Shown: positions 34,506-44,338, counted from the stretch's first letter. The stretch: 64,000 nt of DNA from DASSQJ01 sp963730165 (GCA_963730165.1 CAVSQS010000005.1:665620-729619); one strand, 5' to 3'. Program-made: numbers and translations. The notes: generated by a model from the letters alone, not told the origin.

Positions 34506-34997
34506 CTACCCGACCGGGGTGGGTGGGCGCCCGGCGGCGCGCAGCCGGGCACGGGCACGACCCGCGCCGTCCCACGTGCCCGGGAGCTCGACGACGGCGA
34601 GTGCCGAGGTCGGCATGCCCACGTGGTCGCCGGTGAGGGCCTCCACGAGGTCCTCGAACCCGGGGTTGTGGCCGACGAGCACGACCGTGCCGAGCGCCTC
34701 GTCGAGACTGCGGACGATGGCGAGGAGCTGACCCGCGGAGGCCCCGTAGACCCGGTCGTCGTGGCGGGTGCTGGTCGGGTGGTCGAGCTCCTGGGACACC
34801 AGGTCCCAGGTGCTTCGGGCGCGTGTCGCCGTGGAGACGACGGCCAGGTCGATCGTGCCGGCGTTGACCGCCAGCCATCGGCCGGCATCGGGGGCCTGGC
34901 GCCTCCCGCGCGTGGCGAGCGGGCGATCGTGGTCCGCCTCGTCGCCCGACCAGTCCGACTTGGCGTGCCGCAGCAGGATCAACGTGTGCGAGGCCAC
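34506..34997 (-). CDS. SixA-type histidine phosphatase
   Basis: A 163-residue phosphatase of the histidine phosphatase (RHG) superfamily, SixA branch. The nucleophilic His is in LRHAKSDW at residues 10-11 from the start and the second catalytic His is in VLVGHNPGFEDL. GTG 34997 gives the usual short N-terminus (VASHTLILLRHAKSDW). SixA removes phosphate from phosphohistidine on HPt or PTS proteins. It reads leftward, 200 bases from the redox operon, and is probably monocistronic. Confidence 0.88.
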   Translation of the reverse strand: MASHTLILLRHAKSDWSGDEADHDRPLATRGRRQAPDAGRWLAVNAGTIDLAVVSTATRARSTWDLVSQELDHPTSTRHDDRVYGASAGQLLAIVRSLDEALGTVVLVGHNPGFEDLVEALTGDHVGMPTSALAVVELPGTWDGAGRARARLRAAGRPPTPVG

Positions 34998-35534
34998 CAG
35001 CCCAGTGTGCGCTGCCGCGGCGGCGCCCGGCGTCATGGCGCCCATCGGGGTGGCGTCACGAGCCCGACCGCATGATCAACGCCCGGCGGATGGGGCTACC
35101 CCCGAGCCAAGATCCGTGACGTCACTGTGGCGACGTGATGCCCGAGGCCGCGGCCCACAGGGCGCGCAATGCAGCTGGTCTCATGACCCCCGGCTCCCGC
35201 GCGGTGTCCCTCCTGGGCTCTTCCGGACGGTCGAGAGACGTTTCGTCGGCTGCGGGTCGGCAAGGACGCCGACCCACGCACGATCCGGATTCGACATCCG
35301 GGACAGCGCTCCGGCGAGTACCCCCGTGCCGGCACGGGGGGGACGTGGCTGGCGGGCAGCGAGAGCTGGCGAGGGGACTCGAACCCCTGACCACCTGTTT
35401 ACAAGGACGCCCGCAGAGGTACGTGCAGGCCGCTGACCTGCGGCGATGGCGCTCGCGGGACGTCGGCCGACCGGGACGTGCGCTCCACGTGCCATCCCAA
35501 CGGACGCCCCTGGCCACTCATGGCCCTTCGGCTC
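34998..35534. other. Intergenic stretch containing an att-like tRNA remnant
   Basis: Apart from the partial tRNA at 35364-35405 I see no gene, promoter or repeat I can name. No integrase fragment was recognised. Several open frames exist on both strands but are of the GC-rich shadow type. Confidence 0.4.
35364..35405 (-). tRNA. 3' half of a tRNA-Thr(TGT) gene (probable attachment-site remnant)
   Basis: Read on the minus strand, the sequence gives an anticodon loop CTTGTAA (anticodon TGT), the 3' anticodon stem ACAGG, a 5-base variable loop TGGTC, a perfect T arm (AGGGG-TTCGAGT-CCCCT) and the 3' acceptor strand CGCCAGC. Upstream of the anticodon loop the sequence does not pair: no CCTGT stem, no D arm, no matching acceptor strand. 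Breaks at the anticodon loop are typical of tyrosine-integrase att sites in tRNA genes. By polarity, the inserted DNA lies to the right (35.4 kb onward), where the IS cluster is found. Confidence 0.75.
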
Positions 35535-35555
35535 CCATAGCACGTGTTGCTATGG
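35535..35555. promoter_or_regulatory. Operator-like inverted repeat over the HTH gene promoter
   Basis: CCATAGCA-CGTGT-TGCTATGG, perfect 8-bp arms with a 5-bp spacer. The right arm contains TATGGT, a possible -10, about 8 bases before the GTG at 35564, so transcription may be leaderless and directly repressed by the HTH protein. Confidence 0.65.
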
Positions 35556-35563
35556 TCGATGGG

Positions 35564-36079
35564 GTGAGCACCCGCGGTGACATCCTCGAACAGGTGATGA
35601 CAGAGGTCGGCATCACCCAGTCGGAACTGTCCCGTATAGCGGCGTGCACCAGCCGAGCATCAGCCAGTTCCTGTCCGGTCGCACCGACCTCAGCGACGAC
35701 ATGCTCGAGCGCCTCCTGGAGTGCATGGGCTACACCCTCGAGGTCGTGCGCCGCCCCGTGCGGCCCGACCTGGCCCGCTCCGAGCGTCGCTCGTGGCTCC
35801 TCCACCGGCAGCTGTCTTGCCACCTGACCCCCGAGACCCTCGTGGAGTGGACTCCCCCGCATCCACTCCAACCTCGATCGGCTTCGCTCCGGCGTCGTGG
35901 GCCAGCCGCATACCCGGAATCTCGAGCGCTGGCGGGACTTCGTCGACCGCGGCGACGTTCCCGGCATCCGCCGGGTGCTCACCGGCCTGGACCGCGACAG
36001 CATCGAGATGCGCGAGGTCTCGCCCTTGGGCGGGCTTCTCGGTCACGATGAGCGCGACAGGGTCATGGCGAGTCTCTGA
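35564..36079 (+). pseudogene. XRE-type HTH antitoxin-like protein, frameshifted
   Basis: Three frames together give a coherent protein of about 170 residues. Frame one: STRGDILEQVMTEVGITQSELSRI. Frame two from about 35641: GVHQPSISQFLSGRTDLSDDMLERLLECMGY, the recognition part of the helix-turn-helix, and then RRSWLLHRQLSCHLTPETLVEW. Frame three from about 35850: VGQPHTRNLERWRDFVDRGDVPGIRRVL to the stop at 36077. One base is missing near 35640 and one is extra in the C-run near 35850. The stop overlaps the next start (TGATG), as in coupled HTH/nucleotidyltransferase pairs. The breaks may be decay or sequence errors. Confidence 0.65.
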
Positions 36080-36626
36080 TGCGCCGCGACCAGCTCGAGC
36101 ACGCCATCCGTACCGCGTGCCAGATCATCGACGCCCGCGAGGTCATCATCGTCGGCTCCCAGGCGATCCTCGGCTCGGTCGACGAGACGCGGCTGCCACC
36201 GGAGGCCCCTGTCCCTCGAGGTCGACGTCCTGCCGATCGCCGCGGACGAGGAGACACGAGCCGCCTCGCCAACCTGATCGAAGGCGTGGCCGGCGCAGGT
36301 TCGCCCTTCGAGGAGCTCCATGGCTACAGCATCGACGGCGGCAGTTTCGTTACAGCCGCACTGCCCACCGGCTGGCGCGACCGCCTGGTGAGGGTCGAGA
36401 ACGACAACACCACTGCACCCGGCGGCGACCGGCGCTTCACAGGATGGTGCCTCGAGCCGCACGACCTCTGCGTCGCCAAGCTCGCAGCCCTTCGCGAGAA
36501 GGACACCAGCTTCGTCGCTGCGTTGTTGAGGTCCGGAATCGTTGACGCCGACGTGATCGCCGAACGTCTCGCTCTGCCGCTGGTGACAAGCCCAACGTGG
36601 CGGCGATGCAGAGCCCGCCATGGTAG
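36079..36626 (+). pseudogene. DUF6036/AbiEii-like nucleotidyltransferase, toxin-like, damaged
   Basis: About 180 residues of a minimal nucleotidyltransferase. ARE-VIIVGSQAILGS is the GS-containing active-site turn. The metal-binding strand SLEVDVLPIAADEET is present, but in another frame between two compensating shifts (about 36205 and 36255). Later parts, such as GWRDRLVRVENDNTT and LEPHDLCVAKLAALREKD, are in the main frame. Paired with the HTH gene it resembles a type II/IV toxin-antitoxin or abortive-infection module. The C-terminus runs into an IS5 remnant at 36587, so the natural end is probably lost. Confidence 0.6.
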
Positions 36627-36712
36627 TTGCGGGCGATCTCGTCGCAGCTCATGGCGCTGCCACGCCACTGCTTGAGCTTGTTGAAGCAGCGCTCGACGAC
36701 GTTGAGAGGGCG
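36587..36712 (-). mobile_element. IS5-family transposase C-terminal remnant
   Basis: The minus frame reads NVVERCFNKLKQWRG and then CDEIARNYHGGLCIAATLG, the conserved C-terminal end of IS5-family DDE transposases. Only about 42 codons remain. It is joined directly to the nucleotidyltransferase tail on one side and to an IS110 remnant on the other, and no terminal repeat is seen. Confidence 0.65.
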
Positions 36713-37170
36713 CGGAACGCGCTGCGGGAGTTCTATCCCGCAGCGCCGACTGCGTTCGAGGCCCTGCACGACCGGAACGCCCTGGCCGTGCTGAGCCGGC
36801 CTGCCCGACCGGGCCTCTGCGGCCCGGCTGACACGAACCAGCTCAAGGCCGCGCTCCGCGCCGGTGGCCGGCGACGCAACCTCGAGGCCACGGCGGGAAG
36901 GATCCAGGCGCTGCTGCCCACCGACCGGCTTCATGCCCAGGCCGCGGTCGCGTCCGCGTAAGCCGTGGTGGTCGACGTCCAGATCGCGGTGATCGCCGCG
37001 ACTGAGCACCCAGCTCGCCGAGCTCGAGACGCGCTGGAGCAGGGTTTCGAGCAGCACCCGGACGCCGACATCATCCCGTCGATCCAGGCCTAGGAGACAT
37101 CCTCGGCGCCCTGGTGCTCGGCGAGTTCAGGGGCGACCCAGAACACTTCGCTGACGCCCGACTTCGGTCA
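36713..37170 (+). mobile_element. IS110-family transposase remnant
   Basis: The plus strand carries pieces of the IS110 middle and transposase_20 regions. ARNALREFYPAAPTAFEALHDRNALAVL and the block ALRAGGRRRNLEATAGRIQALL are in one frame to a stop at 36961. Then QLAELET, ALEQGFEQHPDADIIPSIQA and GDILGALVLGEF...GDPEHFADAR follow in shifting frames with stops. Both ends are missing. A dead element, cut by the IS1380 insertion at 37175. Confidence 0.65.
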
Positions 37171-37174
37171 TTCG

Positions 37175-37195
37175 CTTAGCCCGGATCCACCGATG
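37175..37195 (+). repeat. IS1380 left terminal inverted repeat
   Basis: Its inner 12 bases, GATCCACCGATG, are identical to those of the right end read in the opposite orientation. The outer part differs at three positions. Confidence 0.7.
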
Positions 37196-37310
37196 GACAG
37201 GGCGCCGTGACGTGATTCAGCGCGTCGAAGCATGAGAATACCCCTGTGCTGCAACAGAATTGGAGTTCTTCACGCTTCAATCCACGTCGCACGCAAGGGG
37301 CATCTCGTAG

Positions 37311-38763
37311 GTGAAACTCTCTCACACCCTGACCCGGACCTCTGCGGTCTTCGACGACCCGAACCTCGTGTCCTCCGCCGGGCTGGTGCCGGTGATGGCC
37401 TTGGCCGACGCGGCCGGCCTACGCACGCTGGCCGACGAGCGGCTGACGGTGGCCACGGACAAGGGCGCGAACGCTGGCCTGAAGGTCGCCTCGATCGTGG
37501 GTGGGATGCTTGCCGGCGCGGACAGTATCGATGACATGGCGGTGCTGCGTCACGGCGGAATGAGCAAGGTCTTCAGCTCGGCGTACGCGCCCTCGACGCT
37601 CGGGTCGTTCCTGCGCGCGTTCACCTTCGGGCACGTGCGCCAGCTCGACGCGGTCGCCTCGAGGTTCTTGGCTGCGCTGGCGGCCCGGGCCGGCCTGCTG
37701 CCTGCCCTGGGCGATCCGAGCATCAGTGACGGTGGGTACGCGTTCGTCGACGTGGACGACACGATCATCGAGGTCCACGGCCACGCCAAGCAGGGCGCCG
37801 GGTTCGGCTACACCCGGGTCCGCGGCCTGAACGCGCTGATCGCCACCCTCACCACGGACAGCTGCGCGCCGCTGGTCCTCGCGCAACGACTGCGCAAGGG
37901 CTCCTGCGGCTCACCCCGCGGCGCGAAACGCCTGATCGGGGACGCCGTCAAACAGGCCCGCCGCCTGCTCGGCCCCGGCCAAGGGATCCTGGTCCGGATG
38001 GACTCGGCCTACTACGGCCGCGACGCGGTCCACGCCGCGATCACCGGCGGCGCGCACGTGTCGGTCACCGTCCGGATGGACCAGGCGGTCAAGGCCGCGA
38101 TCGCCGGCATCGCCGAGCACGCGTGGAGCACCATCAAGTACCCGGACGCGATCTTCGACGAAGCCACCGGCACGTGGATCTCCCGGGCGGAGGTCGCCGA
38201 GGTCCCGTTCACCGCGTTCGCGTCCAAGAAGAAGGCCGAACGTGTCCCCGGACGGCTGGTCGTGCGCCGCATCCCCGACGTCAACGCTGACAAGAAGAAG
38301 GCCTCCGGGCAGGACACCCTGTTCGACACCTGGCGCTTCCACGCGTTCCTCACCACCGCCCCGGCCCACGGGCACGAGGGACTGGACACCGTCGCCGCCG
38401 ACAGGACTCACCGCGGTCACGCGATCATCGAACAGGTCCACGCCGACCTCAAGGGCTCCGCGCTGGCGCACCTGCCCTCCGGGAAGTTCACCGCCAACAG
38501 CGCCTGGCTCGTGCTGGCGGTCATCACGTTCAACCTCACCCGCGACCGCCGCCACCCTCACCGCGACGCCGAAGATCGCGAAGGCGACCACCGCGACCGT
38601 GCGGCGCAAGCTGATCCACGTCCCGGCCCGGGTCGCGTCCTCCGCCCGGCGAATCACCCTGCACCTGCCCGAAGCCTGGCCCTGGCACGACGCGTGGACC
38701 CGACTGTTCGACCGCGTCGCCGACCCGCCCGGGCCGAACCTGTCCTGCCCACCCAGCCCATGA
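37311..38763 (+). pseudogene. IS1380-family transposase, one frameshift near the C-terminus
   Basis: From the GTG at 37311 the frame MKLSHTLTRTSAVFDDPNLVSSAGL to about 38545 is a canonical IS1380 DDE transposase: GYAFVDVDDTIIEVHG (first acidic residues), VRMDSAYYGRDAV (second) and HRGHAIIEQVHADLKGSALAHLPSG (final Glu region). At ITFNLTR the frame is lost, and the expected C-terminus (ATPKIAKATTATVRRKLIHVPARV to the stop at 38761-38763) continues in the +1 frame. A single extra base explains it, so the element may be intact in reality. Confidence 0.8.
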
Positions 38764-38869
38764 CGGCGCACCCGAGGAACTCCGACGTGGAACGCCCCCG
38801 ACAGCGAGGTCGGGCGATCACCCACGCCCCTGGCCACCTAACCCGCCCGAGAAGACAGCCAACGCCACG

Positions 38870-40540
38870 TCATCGGCCCATCGGTGGATCGAGGCTTAGT
38901 GCGTGAGTTTCGTCTGCGTTGAGGGCGTCGAGGATCGCTTGCCGCTCGGTGTCGATCTGGGGTGGCGAGGGTCTGCTCGGCGCCGTTGATCGCGATGGTG
39001 GCTGAGCGCAGGGGTCGGAGCTGGCGGACGAGGTTGCGGATCGAGAGCCCGGTCCGGTGCTGGGCCTCGCGGGCGACGGCGAGGGCGGTGACCACGATGG
39101 TCAGGTGGGCCTCGATCGCCTCGCGGGTGTGGTGGAACATCGGCCGGGCGCGTAGGTCGGTCTTGGACATCCGGAACGACTGCTCGACCCTCCACAGGTC
39201 GTGGTAGCTGGCGATGACCTCGCTCGGCGGGCATCACCGTGGCGGGGATGTTGGTGACGTACCCCTTCAACCCGACCAGCGACCTGGCCCTCGCCAGCGA
39301 CGCCTCGTCGAGGGTGAGGTCGCCGGCGCCGGTGTCCTTGACGAACCTGGGCCGGCGGGTGGCCTTCTCCCCGGCGATGACGGCCTTGGCGCGGTTCTCC
39401 TGCAGGGTCAGGGTCTTGGCGTCCCGCGCGGCGCGTTTCGCGCTGTAGGCCCACACCGCCCGCCAGGACCCGGGATGCCCGCCCGGGTCCCACATCGGCT
39501 CCGGCTTGCAGCTTGGGGTCGTTCTCGACCGCCGGTTCGCGTGCCGAGGGGTGATCGTGTCGATGACCTGCCCGTCGGTGAACGCGTCGCCGTGCCACCG
39601 GAAGTGCGACGCCAGGTCCGTTGGGGCCTTGGTGACGCGGGAGCCGACGATGAACCGCAGCCCGGCCTCGTCGAGCTCCTTGCAGGTTGCTCGCCGAGAG
39701 CATCCCGGCGTCGGCGACCACCACCATCCCCTCGATGGCGTGCCGGGCCTGGAACGCCTCGATGACCGGCAGCAGGGTGGGGGTCTCGGCCTTGTTGCCC
39801 TCGAAGCAGCCGACCTCGAGGGGGAACCCGCCCCGGTCCACCAGCAGCCCGACCACGACCTGCGGGTCCACCCGGCGTTCCTTGGAGTAGCCGACCTTGC
39901 GCAGCTCGTCCTCATGCTCGGCCTCGAAGTACAACGTCGTCACGTCATACAGCACCAGGGACAGGTCCCCGTGGTCCGAGGCGTGCGCGAAGCAGGCGGC
40001 GGCGAGCCGGTCCCGGTACCCGCGCCGGTGGGCCCGGGCCAGGGTGCGCCTCATCGTCTTGTCACTCGCCGGGGCCCTCCCCAGCTCGCCCAGCACCCGC
40101 CCGCAGTCCAGCAGCGAGGTCGGCTCCACCACCCGCGCGAGGACCAGGTCCCGGAACACCGCGTCCCCCACCGCGTCATCGAAGCCCAGGGCGTCGTACA
40201 CCCCGGCCAGCGCCTCGTACAGCACCCCCGAGCCGGTCGCCACCACCCGCGGCGCCGGCACTGACCCACCCACCCGTCGCCTGCACCGACGGTGAGGGCA
40301 GCAGGCCTGTCGCCCCGCACGGCCAACCCAGCCCGGGAGCGCACCGGCTCCACCCCGAGGTCGAAGCGCCCTGACCGGGGTCTCCAGCAACCGCCGCGCG
40401 GCCTCCAGCAGCAACCCCAGCTCGGCCTCGGTGTGCGCCGACCCCACATGCGCGACGATCCGCTGCCGCCCGGCCACCGACTCCGCGACCTGTACCGCGG
40501 TCGCACCCGATGCCGTCCGCACCCGCCTGATCCACGCCAC
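38870..40540 (-). pseudogene. IS1634-family transposase, several frameshifts
   Basis: From the GTG at 40540 (AWIRRVRTASGATAVQVAE) the pieces in order are YEALAGVYDALGFDDAVGDAVFRDLVLARVVEPTS (part), SLVLYDVTTLYFEAE with KVGYSKERRVDPQVVVGLLVDRGGFPLEVGCFEGNKAET (DDE core), then after a shift near 39690 ELDEAGLRFIVGSRVTKAP, and finally MSKTDLRARPMFHHTREAIEAHL and SATIAINGAEQTLATP. At least four shifts break it. The true C-terminus abuts the IS1380 right end, so the boundary is approximate. Confidence 0.75.
38879..38899 (-). repeat. IS1380 right terminal inverted repeat
   Basis: CATCGGTGGATC begins this end at 38879 and is the complement of the inner part of the left end. The outer bases GGCTTAG lie against the IS1634 transposase coding end. 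Confidence 0.7.
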
Positions 40541-40799
40541 CCGGGCAGCCTACGGGCACCAATTAGTGCCTAGAAACCCGCCGCCACGTCACATCCGCGC
40601 AGGTCACGGACCCGGGCACCCGCTGACAAGGGAGAGGTGACCGAAGTCAGGCAAGGGCACCCCGCTCAAAGTCGGAGAGCCGGCGAACTTGACCTGGAGA
40701 ACGCCGGCCGAGGCCTTCGCGAGCGGCCTACAAGGACCGCCCTGTGTTGCGAGGACCAGCCGAATCCGCCGGAATCCAGGGTCGATCAAGGTCAGTCTT
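40541..40799. other. Spacer right of the IS1634 transposase
   Basis: Probably includes the outer end of the IS1634 element, but I could not find its terminal repeat. No gene is recognisable. Confidence 0.3.
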
Positions 40800-41900
40800 C
40801 TCCCGGCTCTGACACTGAGATACATCCGCGACGTCGAGTGTGTAGCCACGGGAAGTGCCTGCGGACACTCGACGGCCTCGAGGAACCGGCTTCTGGGCAA
40901 CTTCGTAGCTCATGATGACGACGGGTGCCAGCACCAGCCCGGACAGCATCGCCTGGATCGACGGCGGAAGTCCCGGGCTGTTCTCGCGGACGAGCCACAG
41001 CACGGGCACGTGCCACAGACAGAGGTTGTACGCGCAGGCCGTGCACGCAACGGCCTCCACGAGAGCGAACGTGACACCAAGTTCTCGGAACGGCAGCCAT
41101 GGAGAACAACGAGTGCTGCAACGACGGCCAGTGGGAACGCCAGGATCTGCCAGCCCCAGCCGATCTGACTGCCGGTACGGCGGCGATCAGAAGGAGGAGG
41201 ACTGCCCACATCGACACGACCGGGGTCAGCCGCGGCGAACCCGCACGACGCCCCGGTGCCAGGTGGCCAATGCGGCGCCGGCGAAGAGCACCCCGAGATT
41301 CGCCACGGGAAGAAGGCAGAAACTCTTGCTGGCAGTAGCAGTCCAAAGGCGTACAGGCCCCCGGCAATCCACCAGAGAATCCGCGCCACCGTGCCGGGGC
41401 GTCCAGCGCCATCGGAGCACTGGCAGAACCCGGGAAACGCCAGGTAGAAGCACCACTCGACGGTCAGGCTCCAGGTCGGTCGGAAAACCCCCAGGTCTCC
41501 ATCCCGGACGACAGCGCGAACGCCGTTCCCTGGAGCATCGCCACAAGACCGTCGCGAAGCACCGACGCGGGACTCGGTCCACCGACGGTCGCGAAGGAGT
41601 GATCCACCGACGATGACCACAGCCGCGAGCGCGGCGCCAGCCTGACGACGCGCCGCCGCAGGAACGGGCAGCACTCCGCCAGGGTCGGATCCCGGCGCCA
41701 GCACACCTCGGCAATCAGGTAACCGGAGAACGCGAAGAAGACAAGGACGGCGGATGAGGCGCCCGAGGGTGACCACCGGCAGCAGGCCGAGTGACGAGCG
41801 ACATGTGGCAGACAGAAGACAGTGAGCGCCGCGAACCCTCGGAGCCGGTCGAACGCGGCAACTTGCGAGCGGCGCTCGTCGTGCCTGCAACCCCTCTCGC
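40800..41900 (-). pseudogene. Acyltransferase-3 (OafA/YrhL-like) membrane protein, heavily frameshifted
   Basis: Read leftward across several frames: DRLRGFAALTVF and VLVFFAFSGYLIAEVCWRRD (the N-terminal fingerprint with the catalytic-region pattern of acyltransferase 3), LRRRVVRLAP, then PTWSLTVEWCFYLAFP and AGGLYAFGLLLPARV, and the C-terminal LCLWHVPVLWLV and PPSIQAMLSGLVLAPVVIMSYEVAQKP. The usual protein has 10 TM segments and 350-400 residues and O-acylates surface polysaccharides. Five or more shifts are needed to read it, so either it is dead or the local sequence is poor. Ends are approximate. Confidence 0.6.
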
Positions 41901-42037
41901 GACCGATTGCTCGCCACCGACCACGGTGCCTGCGACCGTGAGCATCCACCCATCCTCCGAACGGGCACTGCGGTCCGACGGACGGAGGAGGGTCGGGGGT
42001 CGGACTTGACACGGATCCTGACCCGATATGCGCAACC

Positions 42038-42079
42038 GACGAGGCGCCGCCGAGCGACTCAGCCCGGCGGCGCCTCGTC
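42038..42079. terminator. Terminator hairpin downstream of ahcY
   Basis: A perfect 15-bp stem (GACGAGGCGCCGCCG at 42038-42052 and its complement at 42065-42079) with a 12-base loop, 28 bases past the ahcY stop in the direction of transcription. Confidence 0.8.
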
Positions 42080-42106
42080 CTGCCCGCCGAAGGATGCAAC
42101 GGATGG

Positions 42107-43558
42107 TCAGTACCGGTAGTGGTCCGGCTTGTACGGGCCGGCGACGTCGACGCCGAGGTACTCGGCCTGCTCCTTGGTGAGCTCGGTCAGCTCGACCCCG
42201 AGCGCCTCGAGGTGCAGCTCGGCGACCTTCTCGTCGAGGTGCTTCGGGAGCGTGGTGACGGTGGGGTTGCCGTCCTCGTCGTAGTACTCGTCGTGCTTGG
42301 TGAACAGCTCGACCTGCGCGATCGTCTGGTTCGAGAACGAGTTGGACATGACGAAGCTCGGGTGGCCGGTGGCGTTGCCGAGGTTCATCAGCCGGCCCTC
42401 GGAGAGCACGATGATCGAGTCGCCGTCGTCGAGGGTCCACTCGTGGACCTGCGGCTTGATCTCGGTCTTCGTGCACGCCGGGGAGCTTGGCGAGCCCGGC
42501 CATGTCGATCTCGTTGTCGAAGTGGCCGATGTTGGCGACGACCGCCTTGTTCTTCATCCGCTGCATGTGCTCGGCGGTGATGACGTTGAAGCAGCCGGTG
42601 GCGGTGACGAAGATGTCGGCCTGGTCGACGACGCTGTCCATCGTGGCGACCTGGTAGCCGTCCATCGCGGCCTGGAGGGCGCAGATCGGGTCGATCTCGG
42701 TGACGATGACGCGGGCGCCCTGACCGCGGAGCGCGTCGGCGCAGCCCTTGCCGACGTCGCCGTAGCCGGCGACGACGGCGACCTTGCCGCCGATGAGGAC
42801 GTCGGTGGCGCGGTTGAGGCCGTCGAGGACGCTGTGGCGGCAGCCGTACTTGTTGTCGAACTTGGACTTGGTGACCGAGTCGTTGACGTTGATCGCCGGG
42901 AAGAGCAGGTCACCGGTCTCGGCCAGCTGGTAGAGCCGGTGGACGCCGGTGGTGGTCTCCTCGGTGACGCCCTTGATCTCGGCGGCGATGCGGGTCCACT
43001 TCTGGTGGTCGGTGGCCATGGTGCGCCGGACGAGGGCCTTGAAGACGTGGAACTCCTCGGAGTCCTCCTCGGCGTTCGGCGGCACCTGGCCGGCCGTCTC
43101 CCACTCCTTGCCCTTGTGGACGAGCATCGTGGCGTCGCCACCGTCGTCGAGGATCATGTTGGCGAAGGTGCCCCGGGCCAGGTGAGGATCCGCTCGGTGC
43201 ACTCCCAGTACTCCTCGAGCGTCTCGCCCTTCCAGGCGAAGACCGGCACGCCCTGCGGGTCCTCCGGGGTGCCGTTCGGGCCGACGACGACGGCCGCGGC
43301 CGCCTCGTCCTGGGTGGAGTAGATGTTGCAGGAGGCCCAGCGGACCTCGGCGCCGAGCGCGACGAGGGTCTCGATGAGCACGGCGGTCTGGACGGTCATG
43401 TGCAGCGACCCGGCGATGCGGGCGCCCTTGAGCGGCTGCGCCTCGCCGTACTCGGCGCGCAGCGACATCAGGCCGGGCATCTCGTGCTCGGCGAGTCGGA
43501 TCTGGTGGCGGCCGGCCTCCGCGAGGCCGAGGTCGCGGACCTTGTGGTCAACGGGCAT
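42107..43558 (-). CDS. ahcY: Adenosylhomocysteinase (two frameshifts as given)
   Basis: S-adenosylhomocysteine hydrolase, which splits SAH to adenosine and homocysteine in the methyl cycle, NAD-dependent. N-terminal part from ATG 43558: HKVRDLGLAEAGRHQI, MPGLMSLRAEYGEAQPLKGARIAGSLHMT. Middle: SVLDGLNRATDVLIGGK, the NAD motif VVAGYGDVGKGCA, FNVITAEHMQRMKNKAVVANIGHFDNEID. C-terminus: MLSEGRLMNLGNATGHPSFVMSNSF and the invariant ending KPDHYRY. One base is missing near 43185 (WPG-GTF junction) and one is extra near 42480 (GVTKTEIK). A gene this conserved is normally intact, so sequence error is likely. Confidence 0.9.
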
Positions 43559-43655
43559 GCGTGAGCTCCTTGGCAGAGTCGTGCGTTCGTGGTTGACCCG
43601 GCGTCGCCCATCTGGGCCGCGTTCGTCGAGGGTTATCACCCGCGCCGGCAGAGCA

Positions 43656-43897
43656 TCAGGGTAACGCAGGAGGCCCCGGCAGCCGCCCGCGCTCGCTCAG
43701 GCGGTCGTGGGGTTCCCGCTTGCTCTGCACGTCGACGGCGATGCCGAAGACGAAGACGAGGATCATGCCGATCCTCACCTGGCCGGCGAGCGGCAACTGC
43801 CGCGATGACCAGGGCGGCAGGTCATCAGCACGATCAGGTACACGCAGCCCCAGAAGATCCAGCGGAGGCCGTTGGTCAGTCCGTGGAACATCATCAT
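43656..43897 (-). CDS. Small two-TM protein, function unknown (one frameshift)
   Basis: From one of three tandem ATG codons (43897, 43894, 43891) the frame gives FHGLTNGLRWIFWGCVYLIVLM. After a shift near 43815 it continues RQLPLAGQVRIGMILVFVFGIAVDVQSKREPHDRL to a stop at 43656. The sum is a protein of about 80 residues with two membrane segments. No family recognised. It reads toward ahcY, about 95 bases upstream of it. Confidence 0.45.
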
Positions 43898-44102
43898 CGT
43901 CACCCTGCCTTCGGACGAGAGAATTCCAGAATAGGGCGAGGCCGGCGGCGCGTGGCGAGTACCATGCCCGGCCGATCTCGGACCGCGTCACCACACTGCG
44001 CCACGTCGAGCCCCACTGGTCGCGAAACCGCAGGTCAACAAAGCCCCGATGCCCGGCGGCACGGGTTCCAATGGTTCGACAGCCGACCCGGAGGGAGACC
44101 GC

Positions 44103-44338
44103 CGTGACCGACCTGCCCACGCCCGACGCCGAGCCCAGCCGACGAGCAGCTCGACCAGGCCCGCGAGGACCGGGACGGCCGCCGCCGCGGGAGCGAGGCC
44201 GAGCGCGACGCCGAGGCCCGCGAGGCCGAGACGCAGGAGGTGTGGGCGTCGGACAGGAGGCGGCGAGACGCGCCGAGGCCATGGGCGACCCGTGGACGTC
44301 AGCCCCGAGACGGGCATCGGCTCGTGCGTCCACGGTAG
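44103..44338 (+). CDS. Small charged hypothetical protein (one frameshift)
   Basis: GTG 44103 has CGGAGGGAG upstream and starts TDLPTPDAEP. After one shift near 44135 the frame reads DEQLDQAREDRDGRRRG and EAERDAEAREAETQEVW, a plausible highly charged helical protein of about 75 residues. No family recognised; could be a GC-rich artefact. Confidence 0.35.

Larger units (their letters stand above)
37175..38899 (+). mobile_element. IS1380-family insertion sequence with recognisable ends
   Basis: The element contains one transposase gene bounded by imperfect 21-bp inverted repeats at 37175-37195 and 38879-38899 (18 of 21 positions match). Its length is about 1.72 kb, normal for the family. No clear target duplication is seen next to the ends. 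The right repeat coincides with the last codons of the neighbouring IS1634 transposase, suggesting this copy landed in or beside that element. Confidence 0.75.

Noticed and set aside
35364..35470. Complete tRNA gene, possibly tRNA-Tyr
   Set aside because: No D arm, 5' acceptor or 5' anticodon stem can be formed. The short variable loop excludes tRNA-Tyr; only a 3' half of tRNA-Thr is supported.
37160..38915. Target-site duplication around the IS1380 element
   Set aside because: The bases next to the two ends do not match convincingly, perhaps because of later rearrangement.
43559..43660. SAH- or SAM-responsive riboswitch in front of ahcY
   Set aside because: I looked for the conserved SAH riboswitch core and paired arms in this leader and did not see them; a covariance search would be decisive.
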